From Eubacterium sp. MSJ-13 (GTDB taxonomy: Bacteria > Bacillota > Clostridia > Lachnospirales > Lachnospiraceae), in the NCBI RefSeq assembly GCF_018918235.1, contig NZ_JAHLQE010000026.1, positions 1 to 35,314 on the forward strand: a stretch of 35,314 nt of DNA, in the 5' to 3' direction. Position numbers and translations under genes: made by a program. The notes under the pieces were generated by a model. That model was not told the DNA's origin and made no database searches. It saw only the letters and a list, made by a program, of their open reading frames with translations. Of the stretch, positions 17,251-25,081 are shown piece after piece (the first letter of the stretch is position 1; every line of letters begins with the position of its first letter).

Positions 17251-19065
17251 TTAATCCACCAAAATCAACGGCATGTGTATTGTTATCTTGGTTCCTGCAC
17301 CCTTAGTACTGTCAACGGTAATTCCATACTGCTCACCATACTGCAGTTTAAGCCTCTGGTTTACATTGCTTACTCCTATATGACCTTTTTCTGCTGCCTC
17401 GCCTGAGTTTATGGCATATCTTAGTTCTCCAAGTTCATAATAATCCATTCCGACACCATTATCCTCTACCGTAATAATTATAACTCCCATATCCTGACTT
17501 ACATGGACCGTAAGAATTCCACCATCCTCACTTGACTCAAGCCCATGGACAAACGCATTTTCAACAAATGGCTGTATTATAAGCGGTAAAACCTTTGCAC
17601 CTGTCTCAACATTATCATCAACTATTACCTGTGATTGTATTCTATCGCCAAACCTGTAATTCTGAATCTTAAGGTAATACTCAATAAGCTGTATTTCAGA
17701 CTTAAGAGTAACCTTTTTATCACTTACCTGGATATTCCTTCTCATTATCTTTGCAAGCATCTTCACAAGTTCTTCTATCTCAGGCTCCTTGTTTATCTTT
17801 GCCTTCATCCTTATAGTCTCAAGCGTATTATAAAGGAAATGTGGATTTATCTGGCTTGCAAGCATTTTAAATTCAACTTCCCTCTGCTTTGTATGAATCT
17901 TTTCTTTCTGAACCTGTTCGTCAACCACCTTACGCATAAGCTCCTTATTATCAGCCACCATCCGTTCAAGTTCTTTGTACAGTTCGGCAATCTCATCCTC
18001 ACCCGTTATCTCAGTGACTTTGTCATATTCACCGATTGCAACATAATGCATCTGTTTTCTAAAAAGTTCCATCCTGTTTGCATACATCTTTGAAAAGATA
18101 AAAATAAGTATTACCGATGCAAAAAGCCCGCCTATAACCGCAGTATAACTTTTAAGACTGTTCATATATATATCAGATGTAAGATTTTGATATTTTTCTA
18201 TCATAACAATAGTATAATGAGGTGTCTGCTTATGATGATACCCTCTTACCCGCGGATATATTTTACTGTAAACAAGCAGATAATCTTCAACACCAACCGT
18301 CAGACGGCCGGCGTACTGATGTTCTTTTCTCTTTTTAAGCACATTTGAAAGAAACGGTGTATCATCATCCATCGAAAAATTTGTATATATTGTATCTTCA
18401 TCATTGCATAAAAGCACTGTATGCATAGAACATTCCGTAATAGTATTGACTATAAAATCATTTTGAAGCTGAACACAGAGGATTCCTATCATATTTCCAT
18501 AATCATCTCTCATAACCCTTGTAACCTGTATATGTTTCTGCCTTGTCGTACGGCATATGCCATAACTCCAGCACACAGCACCATTTCTTTCTATAGTTGG
18601 CTTATACCATTCCTCAGTCTTTACGGCATCTCCAAGATAAAAGAAATATTTGTTTGCACTTATGGGTTTATTATCCACAAATATCTTTATATCAGATATT
18701 TCCCTCTTATAATAATTAAGATAACGATCTATTATCCCCAGCCTTGCATCACAGTCATCCTCAAATGCAGAAATACTATTATACCTTCTATTTGTAATAT
18801 CCATTACATCTTCATTTATGTACAATTCATTTATCACATCCGTTGCGATTACCATCGATTCACTTATCTGTTTTTTTAGAATTGCAATCTCACTTTTCTG
18901 GGTACTCTTATTGAGAGCTATCAGATTCGCCTGATTTTTTACATTTGTATATATATTAGCACTTATAAATGGAATTACACCTCCTATGATATATATAAGT
19001 ATCATCCTGTGGTGCAGCTTTAAACCACCTTTTATCTTGTTTCTGATTCTTTTAAATAATTTCAT
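17251..19065 (-). CDS. Sensor histidine kinase, YesM type
   Basis: 604 aa. Membrane segment 1 (about 22-40), an extracellular sensor of about 260 residues with a Cache-like pattern, membrane segment 2 (about 304-326), HAMP-like linker (about 327-385), His_kinase domain with phosphoacceptor His409 in SQINPHFLYN, and a HATPase_c domain with N-box Asn503 (PFVENAFVHG) and G-box DNGVGM (535-540). This is the YesM/LytS-like kinase family that normally pairs with an AraC-type YesN response regulator and controls carbohydrate transporters. Here no response regulator is adjacent; the upstream neighbour is a divergent secreted-protein gene. AGAGG lies 8 nt before the ATG. Confidence 0.93.
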   Translation of the reverse strand: MKLFKRIRNKIKGGLKLHHRMILIYIIGGVIPFISANIYTNVKNQANLIALNKSTQKSEIAILKKQISESMVIATDVINELYINEDVMDITNRRYNSISAFEDDCDARLGIIDRYLNYYKREISDIKIFVDNKPISANKYFFYLGDAVKTEEWYKPTIERNGAVCWSYGICRTTRQKHIQVTRVMRDDYGNMIGILCVQLQNDFIVNTITECSMHTVLLCNDEDTIYTNFSMDDDTPFLSNVLKKRKEHQYAGRLTVGVEDYLLVYSKIYPRVRGYHHKQTPHYTIVMIEKYQNLTSDIYMNSLKSYTAVIGGLFASVILIFIFSKMYANRMELFRKQMHYVAIGEYDKVTEITGEDEIAELYKELERMVADNKELMRKVVDEQVQKEKIHTKQREVEFKMLASQINPHFLYNTLETIRMKAKINKEPEIEELVKMLAKIMRRNIQVSDKKVTLKSEIQLIEYYLKIQNYRFGDRIQSQVIVDDNVETGAKVLPLIIQPFVENAFVHGLESSEDGGILTVHVSQDMGVIIITVEDNGVGMDYYELGELRYAINSGEAAEKGHIGVSNVNQRLKLQYGEQYGITVDSTKGAGTKITIHMPLILVD

Positions 19066-19117
19066 TTGTGTTTCCTCTATCGTTTTTTATGACCTATTAT
19101 TGCCACTTTTTTACACT

Positions 19118-19146
19118 ATAGTAATCCACAAAAAATTGTGCGTCAA
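19118..19146 (-). promoter_or_regulatory. Promoter of the YesM-type kinase with internal palindrome
   Basis: On the minus strand: TTGACG (complement of 19141-19146), 17-nt spacer, TACTAT (complement of 19118-19123). The spacer contains the palindrome CACAA-AAAA-TTGTG (19127-19140), a possible repressor site. The leader would be about 45 nt. Confidence 0.5.
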
Positions 19147-19245
19147 GATTTGCTTTTGTAATATATTTATATTATTATATCCAAAAGTATAATTGGGAAA
19201 ATCCAGTATATAATATTCTAATGTACTAGAAGAAGGGAGTATGAA

Positions 19246-21684
19246 ATGTTTAACAACAAGAAAAAATTTTTAATATTCTTTGAAATCATATTTGCTATGA
19301 CAATATGTTTTTTTGCTGCCAAAATAATACGAACAAAGGCAGCTTCCTATACCACGAGTCAAATGTCATTTTTCTCAGATAGCAGCAGCTCCGAACCAAC
19401 TGCAACACCTGAACCGGAGTTTAATGGTATAGTAACTAGCTCCAGTACTTCTGCCGTAACATCATCTGCCATAACGATAGAGTGGTCCCCTGTGCAAGAT
19501 GCTGACGGTTATATCTTATCACTTACATACAATAATTCTACGGCAACCATTGATACATCTGAAACCTCTTACCAATTAACTGAGCTTGCACCAGCAACAC
19601 TTGTCACATACAAATTGACATGTTACCAGAAAAACATACTCGGTCAGAAAAGCTATGGTCAGATTTCACAGGAGTTTAAAACCTGCTCCTCAGTCACAAA
19701 AGTAACGGGCGTAACATTATCAGACAGGATAACATCCTCAGATGGTCAGGGTCAGATAAGCTTAAATTGGGACACACTTGGAAATGCGTCATATAAAATT
19801 TACTATAAACCAAAAGAAAATTCTGAATTTATCCTTTCCGGCATTACCGCAACAGCCTCATATACCGTCACAAATCTTGAAGCATCTGCTGATTATGATT
19901 TTTATGTTCAGGCATACTGTCTCACAGAAGAAAACACAGGTGATGCATCAGATGTATTCTCTGCTGCCACACTTCCCTCAATCGTATCAGGCTTCAAATC
20001 TGAAATGGAAACAGAGACACAGATAAATATCATCTGGAATGAAAATACCAGCGGAAACTATTATAATCTATACAGAAGCGTAAATGACGGTCCTTACGAG
20101 CTTGTTTTACAGACAACAGAAACTTCATATTCTGATGTCAATCTTGACCCTGGCACCATATGTTCTTACCAAATAACAAGTGTAAATGAACATACCGGCC
20201 TTGAAAGTGTACGAACTGGAGTTCTTCGCTGTGCTTCCAGACCTACGGCAACTACAGGCGTTGCCATAAGTGGTGAAACTGCTGATTCTGTATCAATTAC
20301 ATGGTCAGAAAACAAAACAGCTACAGGCTACCTTATATATAGGAAGAAAGGCTCAGGTTCATATGTCTACATTACAAGCACAACAGTCCCTTCCTACACT
20401 GATACCGGTCTTGATTCCGGTACAAATTACCGTTATAAACTGCTCTCATACGCTGACACAGGAGATCATCCTGCATTAAGTTACTCAAACGAGGCTAAAA
20501 CATCTACTCTTCCTGCAAAACTTACTGTAAAAGGTAAGTCGGGTTTTGGCAGGATAAGACTATCCTGGACTGCGACAACAGGTGCAAGCGGCTACAATAT
20601 TTATCAGCTTATAGACGGTACTTATCAGCTTATAGATACACTTGAAGGCAAATCAAATGTATCTAAAACATATGAAAATATGGAAGTAGGTACTTCCTAT
20701 TATTATACCGTGTCAGCTTACAGAAATGCATTTTCACAGACATTTACAGGTGAAAACTCTGAACAGATAATTGTAAAGCCAGTCAAAACAAAAAGAACGA
20801 CAACCACCCCAAGCTACTACAAGACCAAGCAGGCACTGTTAAAAAGTGCAGCATGGGATAAAGTAGCCTCCGTAAAGAAATATGCAAACTACAACAAATG
20901 TGTAACTATACCCGGAATCCGTTCCACAAATGTTTCAGGTTTTGAAAGCACAAAAATGTGTCCACAGGCAATAACATTTGCGGAAAAATATCTGCTTATA
21001 ACAGCATATGATACATATTCAGAAGAAAAATCCGTCATATATATAATTGATAAATATACAAGAAAGCTTCTTTCCGTTGCAGTACTGCCAAACAAAACAC
21101 ACGCAGGCGGCATATGTTTTGACGGAAGCACAGTTTGGGTGACAAACGGTAAAAAAATAAGCGGCGTAGCTTATTCTGATATAACACAGGCAGCCACACA
21201 AAAAATGATATACAAAGAAGTTGAATATACCAAAACTTACACAACGGATTATACATGCTCATTTTTGACCTACTATAAAAAACTCATATGGACAGGAGAT
21301 TTTCAGTACACCAAAAACGGAACTTTAAGAAGCTATTCAATTGAAAATCCAAACACTGAAACAAGTTCTTTAAAAGAAATGTCAAGTGTGACAATCCCCC
21401 CTGCCGTCCAGGGATTAACATTTGCAACTGACGGAAAACTTATTCTCTCAAGAGCATATGGTTACACAAATGAACTTAACATTTACAAACCGACAAAAAC
21501 CGGCACAGCTTCAATGAAACTTGGAAAAAAACTTAAAACAGTTGTAACCCCAGCTTTAAATGAAGGAATAGCCATAAACGCAACTTATCTATATGTAAAC
21601 TTTGAATCTGCTCTTCCAGGTTCACTTGCACTAAATCATATGGACAGAGTTGTAGCTTTTAAACTAAAATCTATATTAAAATAA
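19246..21684 (+). CDS. Secreted multi-FN3 protein with C-terminal propeller-like domain
   Basis: 812 aa. A signal peptide or N-terminal anchor (about 7-32, ending near RTKAAS), a short Ser/Pro/Glu-rich linker, then five fibronectin type III-like repeats at about 62-148, 150-242, 245-332, 334-422 and 423-512, each with the W...Y.iY core and the L.pgt.Y.y.v strand. A basic Thr/Lys linker leads to about 290 residues that resemble a small beta-propeller (repeated strand pattern with FAEKYLLITAYD, ICFDGSTVWVTNG, YYKKLIWTGDF, FATDGKLILSRAYG, INATYLYVNFES). No LPXTG motif or enzyme motif was seen. It is likely extracellular, perhaps substrate- or cell-adhesion-related; function unknown. A GGGAG ribosome binding site precedes the ATG and a terminator follows. 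Confidence 0.85.
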   Translation: MFNNKKKFLIFFEIIFAMTICFFAAKIIRTKAASYTTSQMSFFSDSSSSEPTATPEPEFNGIVTSSSTSAVTSSAITIEWSPVQDADGYILSLTYNNSTATIDTSETSYQLTELAPATLVTYKLTCYQKNILGQKSYGQISQEFKTCSSVTKVTGVTLSDRITSSDGQGQISLNWDTLGNASYKIYYKPKENSEFILSGITATASYTVTNLEASADYDFYVQAYCLTEENTGDASDVFSAATLPSIVSGFKSEMETETQINIIWNENTSGNYYNLYRSVNDGPYELVLQTTETSYSDVNLDPGTICSYQITSVNEHTGLESVRTGVLRCASRPTATTGVAISGETADSVSITWSENKTATGYLIYRKKGSGSYVYITSTTVPSYTDTGLDSGTNYRYKLLSYADTGDHPALSYSNEAKTSTLPAKLTVKGKSGFGRIRLSWTATTGASGYNIYQLIDGTYQLIDTLEGKSNVSKTYENMEVGTSYYYTVSAYRNAFSQTFTGENSEQIIVKPVKTKRTTTTPSYYKTKQALLKSAAWDKVASVKKYANYNKCVTIPGIRSTNVSGFESTKMCPQAITFAEKYLLITAYDTYSEEKSVIYIIDKYTRKLLSVAVLPNKTHAGGICFDGSTVWVTNGKKISGVAYSDITQAATQKMIYKEVEYTKTYTTDYTCSFLTYYKKLIWTGDFQYTKNGTLRSYSIENPNTETSSLKEMSSVTIPPAVQGLTFATDGKLILSRAYGYTNELNIYKPTKTGTASMKLGKKLKTVVTPALNEGIAINATYLYVNFESALPGSLALNHMDRVVAFKLKSILK

Positions 21685-21728
21685 AATGCATGTTTCACTG
21701 TATAAACGCAAAGCAAATATAACCTCAA

Positions 21729-21767
21729 AAAAAGCAGCCCTCTTATTTATATAAGTGGCTGCTTTTT
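21729..21767. terminator. Bidirectional terminator between FN3 gene and Ig-like gene
   Basis: An 11-bp perfect stem (AAAAAGCAGCC at 21729-21739 with 21757-21767), extended by an inner CTTAT/ATAAG pairing, has five T on one side and a long A run on the other. It serves both convergent genes. Confidence 0.9.
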
Positions 21768-21770
21768 CTG

Positions 21771-22112
21771 TCAGTCTATCTTGAATTGTACCTGTATAGG
21801 TTCCTTAAGCGGCTTGCCGTTAAGTGATTTAACATTCGTAGTAATATTTAAAATATATGATTCATTCTGTGCATATGGCTCCATAGGCTCAATCTCAATC
21901 TCATTTTCGAGAGAATTATATCTTATCGCCGTCTTTAAAGGTGTAAGATTCAACGATGTAACATAAAGATTTACATTATTTACCGTTTTTGGGTCAAGCG
22001 GAACATTAAATTTTATCTTCCATAAAAAATTTCCTGTCTTGAATTTAAGATTCTGTTTTACCTTACCCTCCATACCATCACTCATAGATTCAAATTCCAA
22101 ATAGTTAGCCAT
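21771..22112 (-). CDS. Small bacterial Ig-like (Big_5-type) domain protein
   Basis: 113 aa, no signal peptide and no membrane span, so apparently cytosolic. The pattern WKIKFNVPLDPKTVNNVNLYVTS...NEIEIEP...PYAQNESYILNIT...KSLNGKPLKEPIQVQFKI is that of a single SbsA-like Ig domain, normally found in secreted proteins. A free-standing cytosolic copy is unusual. GGGGAAATAT precedes the ATG. Function unknown. Confidence 0.75.
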   Translation of the reverse strand: MANYLEFESMSDGMEGKVKQNLKFKTGNFLWKIKFNVPLDPKTVNNVNLYVTSLNLTPLKTAIRYNSLENEIEIEPMEPYAQNESYILNITTNVKSLNGKPLKEPIQVQFKID

Positions 22113-22140
22113 ATATTTCCCCTGCCTTTCACTATTGTAA

Positions 22141-22173
22141 TATGTATTTAATTATCAATATGTATTTAACTAT
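22141..22173. repeat. Two direct repeats TATGTATTTAA(T/C)TAT
   Basis: A 15-nt unit occurs at 22141-22155 and 22159-22173, offset by 18 bp, with one difference. It lies in the leader of the small Ig-like gene (minus strand). Repeats at nearly two helical turns can be tandem protein-binding sites; AT-rich chance similarity is also possible. Confidence 0.45.
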
Positions 22174-22184
22174 ACTATTTCTGT

Positions 22185-22201
22185 TATTGGTGCAACCAAT
22201 A
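22185..22201. promoter_or_regulatory. Perfect 7-3-7 palindrome (operator candidate)
   Basis: TATTGGT-GCA-ACCAATA in the divergent region between the small Ig-like gene and the flavin reductase gene. Its size and symmetry fit a site for a dimeric repressor. On the minus strand it overlaps a possible -35 (TTGCAC or TTGGTT) upstream of TATAGT. No regulator gene lies nearby. Confidence 0.55.
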
Positions 22202-22262
22202 GCCCGTTCTTTAATTCTATCACAATATTTTTTATTTGAATAGTGTTTTTAAAGATAAGATT

Positions 22263-22271
22263 TGTTATACT
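22263..22271 (+). promoter_or_regulatory. Extended -10 promoter candidate for the flavin reductase gene
   Basis: TG-T-TATACT about 45 bp upstream of the ATG, an extended -10 form; the -35 region is weak. Confidence 0.4.
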
Positions 22272-22315
22272 ATGTATAGTCAGTTGAACAAAAATAACCT
22301 GAAAGGAATCTTAGA

Positions 22316-22906
22316 ATGAGCAAAACCAGTTTTAAACCCGGCAACATGATATACCCGCTGCCAGCCGTTATGGTTTCATGCGGTGACATAGACAATGAAT
22401 CAAATATCCTTACTGTGGCATGGACAGGTACTATCTGCACAAATCCACCGATGGCATACATATCAGTCCGCCCTGAACGTTACTCATACAATATGATAAA
22501 AGAATCAGGAGAATTTGTGATAAACCTCACAAACGAAAAACTTATCAAAGCAACCGATTTCTGCGGTGTCCGTTCTGGCAGGGATGTTGACAAATGGGAG
22601 GAATGTCATCTCACAAAAACAAAAGCTGATACGGTAAAATGCCCGCTTATCGATGAAGCCCCTGTGAACATAGAATGTAAAGTCAAAGAAATAAAAGAAC
22701 TTGGCTCACACCATATGTTTATTGCAGATGTAACGGCAGTTCACGCAGATGACAGATACATGGACGAAAATAATTCATTCCATCTGAACGATTCAAAACT
22801 GCTCGCCTACTCGCATGGCTCATACTTTGAGCTTGGCAGACAGCTCGGAACATTCGGTTATTCCGTTCGTAAAAAAAAGACAGGCCGGAAAAAGAAGCAC
22901 AAATAG
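22316..22906 (+). CDS. Flavin reductase family protein (FMN-binding split barrel)
   Basis: 196 aa, cytosolic. The pattern PGNMIYPLPAVMVSCGD...NILTVAWTGTICTNPPMAYISVRPERYSYNMIKESGEFVINL is the flavin reductase-like (DIM6/NTAB) domain that binds FMN and usually uses NAD(P)H to reduce flavin, or acts as an uncharacterised oxidoreductase. The C-terminus ends in a strongly basic tail (KKKTGRKKKHK) not needed for the fold. AAAGGA precedes the ATG. The OLD-type gene starts 44 bp downstream on the same strand, so they may share a transcript. Confidence 0.88.
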   Translation: MSKTSFKPGNMIYPLPAVMVSCGDIDNESNILTVAWTGTICTNPPMAYISVRPERYSYNMIKESGEFVINLTNEKLIKATDFCGVRSGRDVDKWEECHLTKTKADTVKCPLIDEAPVNIECKVKEIKELGSHHMFIADVTAVHADDRYMDENNSFHLNDSKLLAYSHGSYFELGRQLGTFGYSVRKKKTGRKKKHK

Positions 22907-22950
22907 ATTTTTTAAACATAAATTATTATACAAAGAGAGAGGGTGTTTGT

Positions 22951-24816
22951 ATGAAAATTATTTATATCAAAATCAAAAATTACAAATCAATCCGTGAACT
23001 TGAAATTACCGACATTGAAAATGCTCTTATTTTGGTTGGAAAAAATAACACCGGAAAAACTTCCGTAATCGATGCCCTGCTTTTAGCATCAGATTTAAAA
23101 CCTGCTCCCGAACATGAATTTCTTGATATAACCAAACCTATTGACATCACGATTAAAATAGAATTTACAGAGGAGGATCTCAACTATTATTATTCAAGAG
23201 GAATACTCTGCAAATCAAACAGCTTTGAAAAATGGTTCGAGGAATTCAAGGAAAGGATTCCTTCATATAATGACGGTATAGTTTCGTTTACATTCCACAA
23301 CAATCCAAATGGAACTACAAGATACAATGACGGATTCCAGAAGCACAATCCTGATATTGAAAAGATAATTCCAAAAATATACCACATAGATCAGACTCGC
23401 AACCTTGAAGCTTTGCAGAACGATGTTTTCAGCTTTTATGACAAGGAGTCATTCCAGAAATTAAAGGAAAATGAATGTACCTTTGACCCAAAACGCAAAT
23501 GTAACCGCTGTTTCCAGTGCATAGGACTTATAAATAAAAAGACACCTGAGGAACTCACGCTTTTTGAGACGGTGCGTCTGCTCCAGTTCAAGCTCTTCCA
23601 TACAAATCTAAGTGAATTTGAACACAAAGTAAACGAACATTTTCATATAAACGGAAGTCCTTCTCAGGAAATAAGATACGAATTAAATTATAATATCGAC
23701 AATCTTCTCAGAGTGGATACTAAGGTTTATAATAAGGAAAGAGATAAGATAGTTGGCTCACTAAATGTCCTTGGAGAAGGATTAAAAAGCATTTATACGC
23801 TTTCACTTCTCGAAGCATATATAGATGAAGAAAACACTCTTCCATGCATCATACTTATGGAAGACCCGGAAATCTACCTTCATCCGCAACTCCAGAAAGT
23901 GGCAAGTGAAATACTTTACAACCTTTCAAAAAAGAATCAGGTTGTCTTCTCAACCCACTCTCCAAATTTAATATTTAACTTCTCTACAAAACAGATTCGC
24001 GAAGTTATATTAAATGAAGAATATTACACAGATATACGCAAAAATACAGATATCGACATGATACTCAACGACCTCGGATACACAGCAAATGACCTTATGA
24101 ACGTAAGTTTTGTATTTATTGTCGAAGGTAAACAGGACAGTAACAGACTTCCTCTGCTGCTCAAAAAATATTACTCGGAGATTTATGACGAAAAAGGTCA
24201 GCTTCAGCGAATCACTATCATTCCTACAAATAGCTGTACCAATATAAAAACTTATGCAAACCTCAAATATATAAACAAACTGTATCTTAAAGACCAGTTT
24301 CTTATGATACGCGATAGTGACGGAAAAAATCCGAAATATCTGAAAAAACAGCTTTGCAGTTATTACACACAGCGCTCAAAAGAAGATATGGGAAATCTGC
24401 CAAAAGTAGAACCCAAAAATGTACTTATTTTAAAATATTATTCTTTTGAAAACTATTTTCTAGACCCTAAAGTTATGACAAAGATAGGTGTAATAAAATC
24501 AGAGGAAGACTTTTATAATATACTTTATAAAAAATTTAAAGACTACCTTTATAAGCTCACAAGTGTTAAAAAAATGCAGCGCATAATCGGTACACGCATA
24601 AAAACAAAACAGGATATAAAAGACAATATTGAAAATATTAAAATTTATGTTCGTGGACACAATCTCTTTGATATATTCTACGGCAGATATCACGGAACAG
24701 ACGAACAGGAAATCCTAAAGAAATATATTGATGTTGCCCCTCGTGATACATTTAAGGATATTTTTGATGCAATAGATGCTTTTGTTTATTTTGAAAATCG
24801 AAAAAAGAATAATTAA
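22951..24816 (+). CDS. OLD-family ATP-dependent nuclease (ABC ATPase + TOPRIM) with cysteine cluster
   Basis: 621 aa. N-terminal SMC/RecF-like ATPase: Walker A GKNNTGKT (30-37), signature-like LNVLGEGLKS (271-280), Walker B IILMEDPEIYLHP (300-312) and the following FSTHSP with His336. C-terminal TOPRIM nuclease: FIVEGKQD with Glu392 and IRDSDG with Asp455/Asp457. An insertion between the ATPase halves carries C176-x7-C184-x2-C187-x2-C190, a likely zinc or Fe-S site that is not a core part of OLD proteins. OLD nucleases act in DNA processing and phage defence. No UvrD-like partner follows, so this is not a Gabija pair; it looks like a solitary OLD protein. Its role here is inference. Confidence 0.88.
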   Translation: MKIIYIKIKNYKSIRELEITDIENALILVGKNNTGKTSVIDALLLASDLKPAPEHEFLDITKPIDITIKIEFTEEDLNYYYSRGILCKSNSFEKWFEEFKERIPSYNDGIVSFTFHNNPNGTTRYNDGFQKHNPDIEKIIPKIYHIDQTRNLEALQNDVFSFYDKESFQKLKENECTFDPKRKCNRCFQCIGLINKKTPEELTLFETVRLLQFKLFHTNLSEFEHKVNEHFHINGSPSQEIRYELNYNIDNLLRVDTKVYNKERDKIVGSLNVLGEGLKSIYTLSLLEAYIDEENTLPCIILMEDPEIYLHPQLQKVASEILYNLSKKNQVVFSTHSPNLIFNFSTKQIREVILNEEYYTDIRKNTDIDMILNDLGYTANDLMNVSFVFIVEGKQDSNRLPLLLKKYYSEIYDEKGQLQRITIIPTNSCTNIKTYANLKYINKLYLKDQFLMIRDSDGKNPKYLKKQLCSYYTQRSKEDMGNLPKVEPKNVLILKYYSFENYFLDPKVMTKIGVIKSEEDFYNILYKKFKDYLYKLTSVKKMQRIIGTRIKTKQDIKDNIENIKIYVRGHNLFDIFYGRYHGTDEQEILKKYIDVAPRDTFKDIFDAIDAFVYFENRKKNN

Positions 24817-24848
24817 AACAACTTAAATATTTCTTAATAATTTTTAGG

Positions 24849-24876
24849 TTGACATAACTGTACATTTGACTATAAT
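24849..24876 (+). promoter_or_regulatory. Strong sigma-A promoter upstream of murA
   Basis: TTGACA, 16-nt spacer, TATAAT: both boxes match the consensus. The predicted start near 24883 leaves a leader of about 200 nt before murA. Confidence 0.8.
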
Positions 24877-24906
24877 AGTTTTATGTGTTGAACTCTGCCT
24901 ATGTCT

Positions 24907-24959
24907 GCGTAATGTACATATTTTCAGCATTATCTAGGGCATAGTTTTACATAATACGC
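24907..24959 (+). other. Structured segment in the murA leader
   Basis: GCGTA-ATGTA (24907-24916) pairs with TACAT-AA-TACGC (24948-24959), 10 bp with a two-base bulge, enclosing about 30 nt with CTAGGGC. It lies within the predicted 200-nt leader. I do not recognise a known riboswitch, and there is no terminator after it; a regulatory RNA or a chance stem are both possible. Confidence 0.35.
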
Positions 24960-25081
24960 TAAAACATATCTTCATATGACAACAAATAGACATGTATAAA
25001 AATATACTTATATGAATATAACAAACTTAATATATAGATAAAATAATAAAATAAAAAATATCCGTTCGAATGAGGTGCAAA

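Noticed and set aside
17635-18879. Plus-strand hydrophobic open frames opposite the YesM kinase
   Set aside because: They overlap the intact kinase and their hydrophobic composition follows from the complementary strand.
22951-24816. Gabija defence system (GajA with GajB)
   Set aside because: The OLD-type protein resembles GajA, but no UvrD-like helicase gene follows; the next gene is murA.
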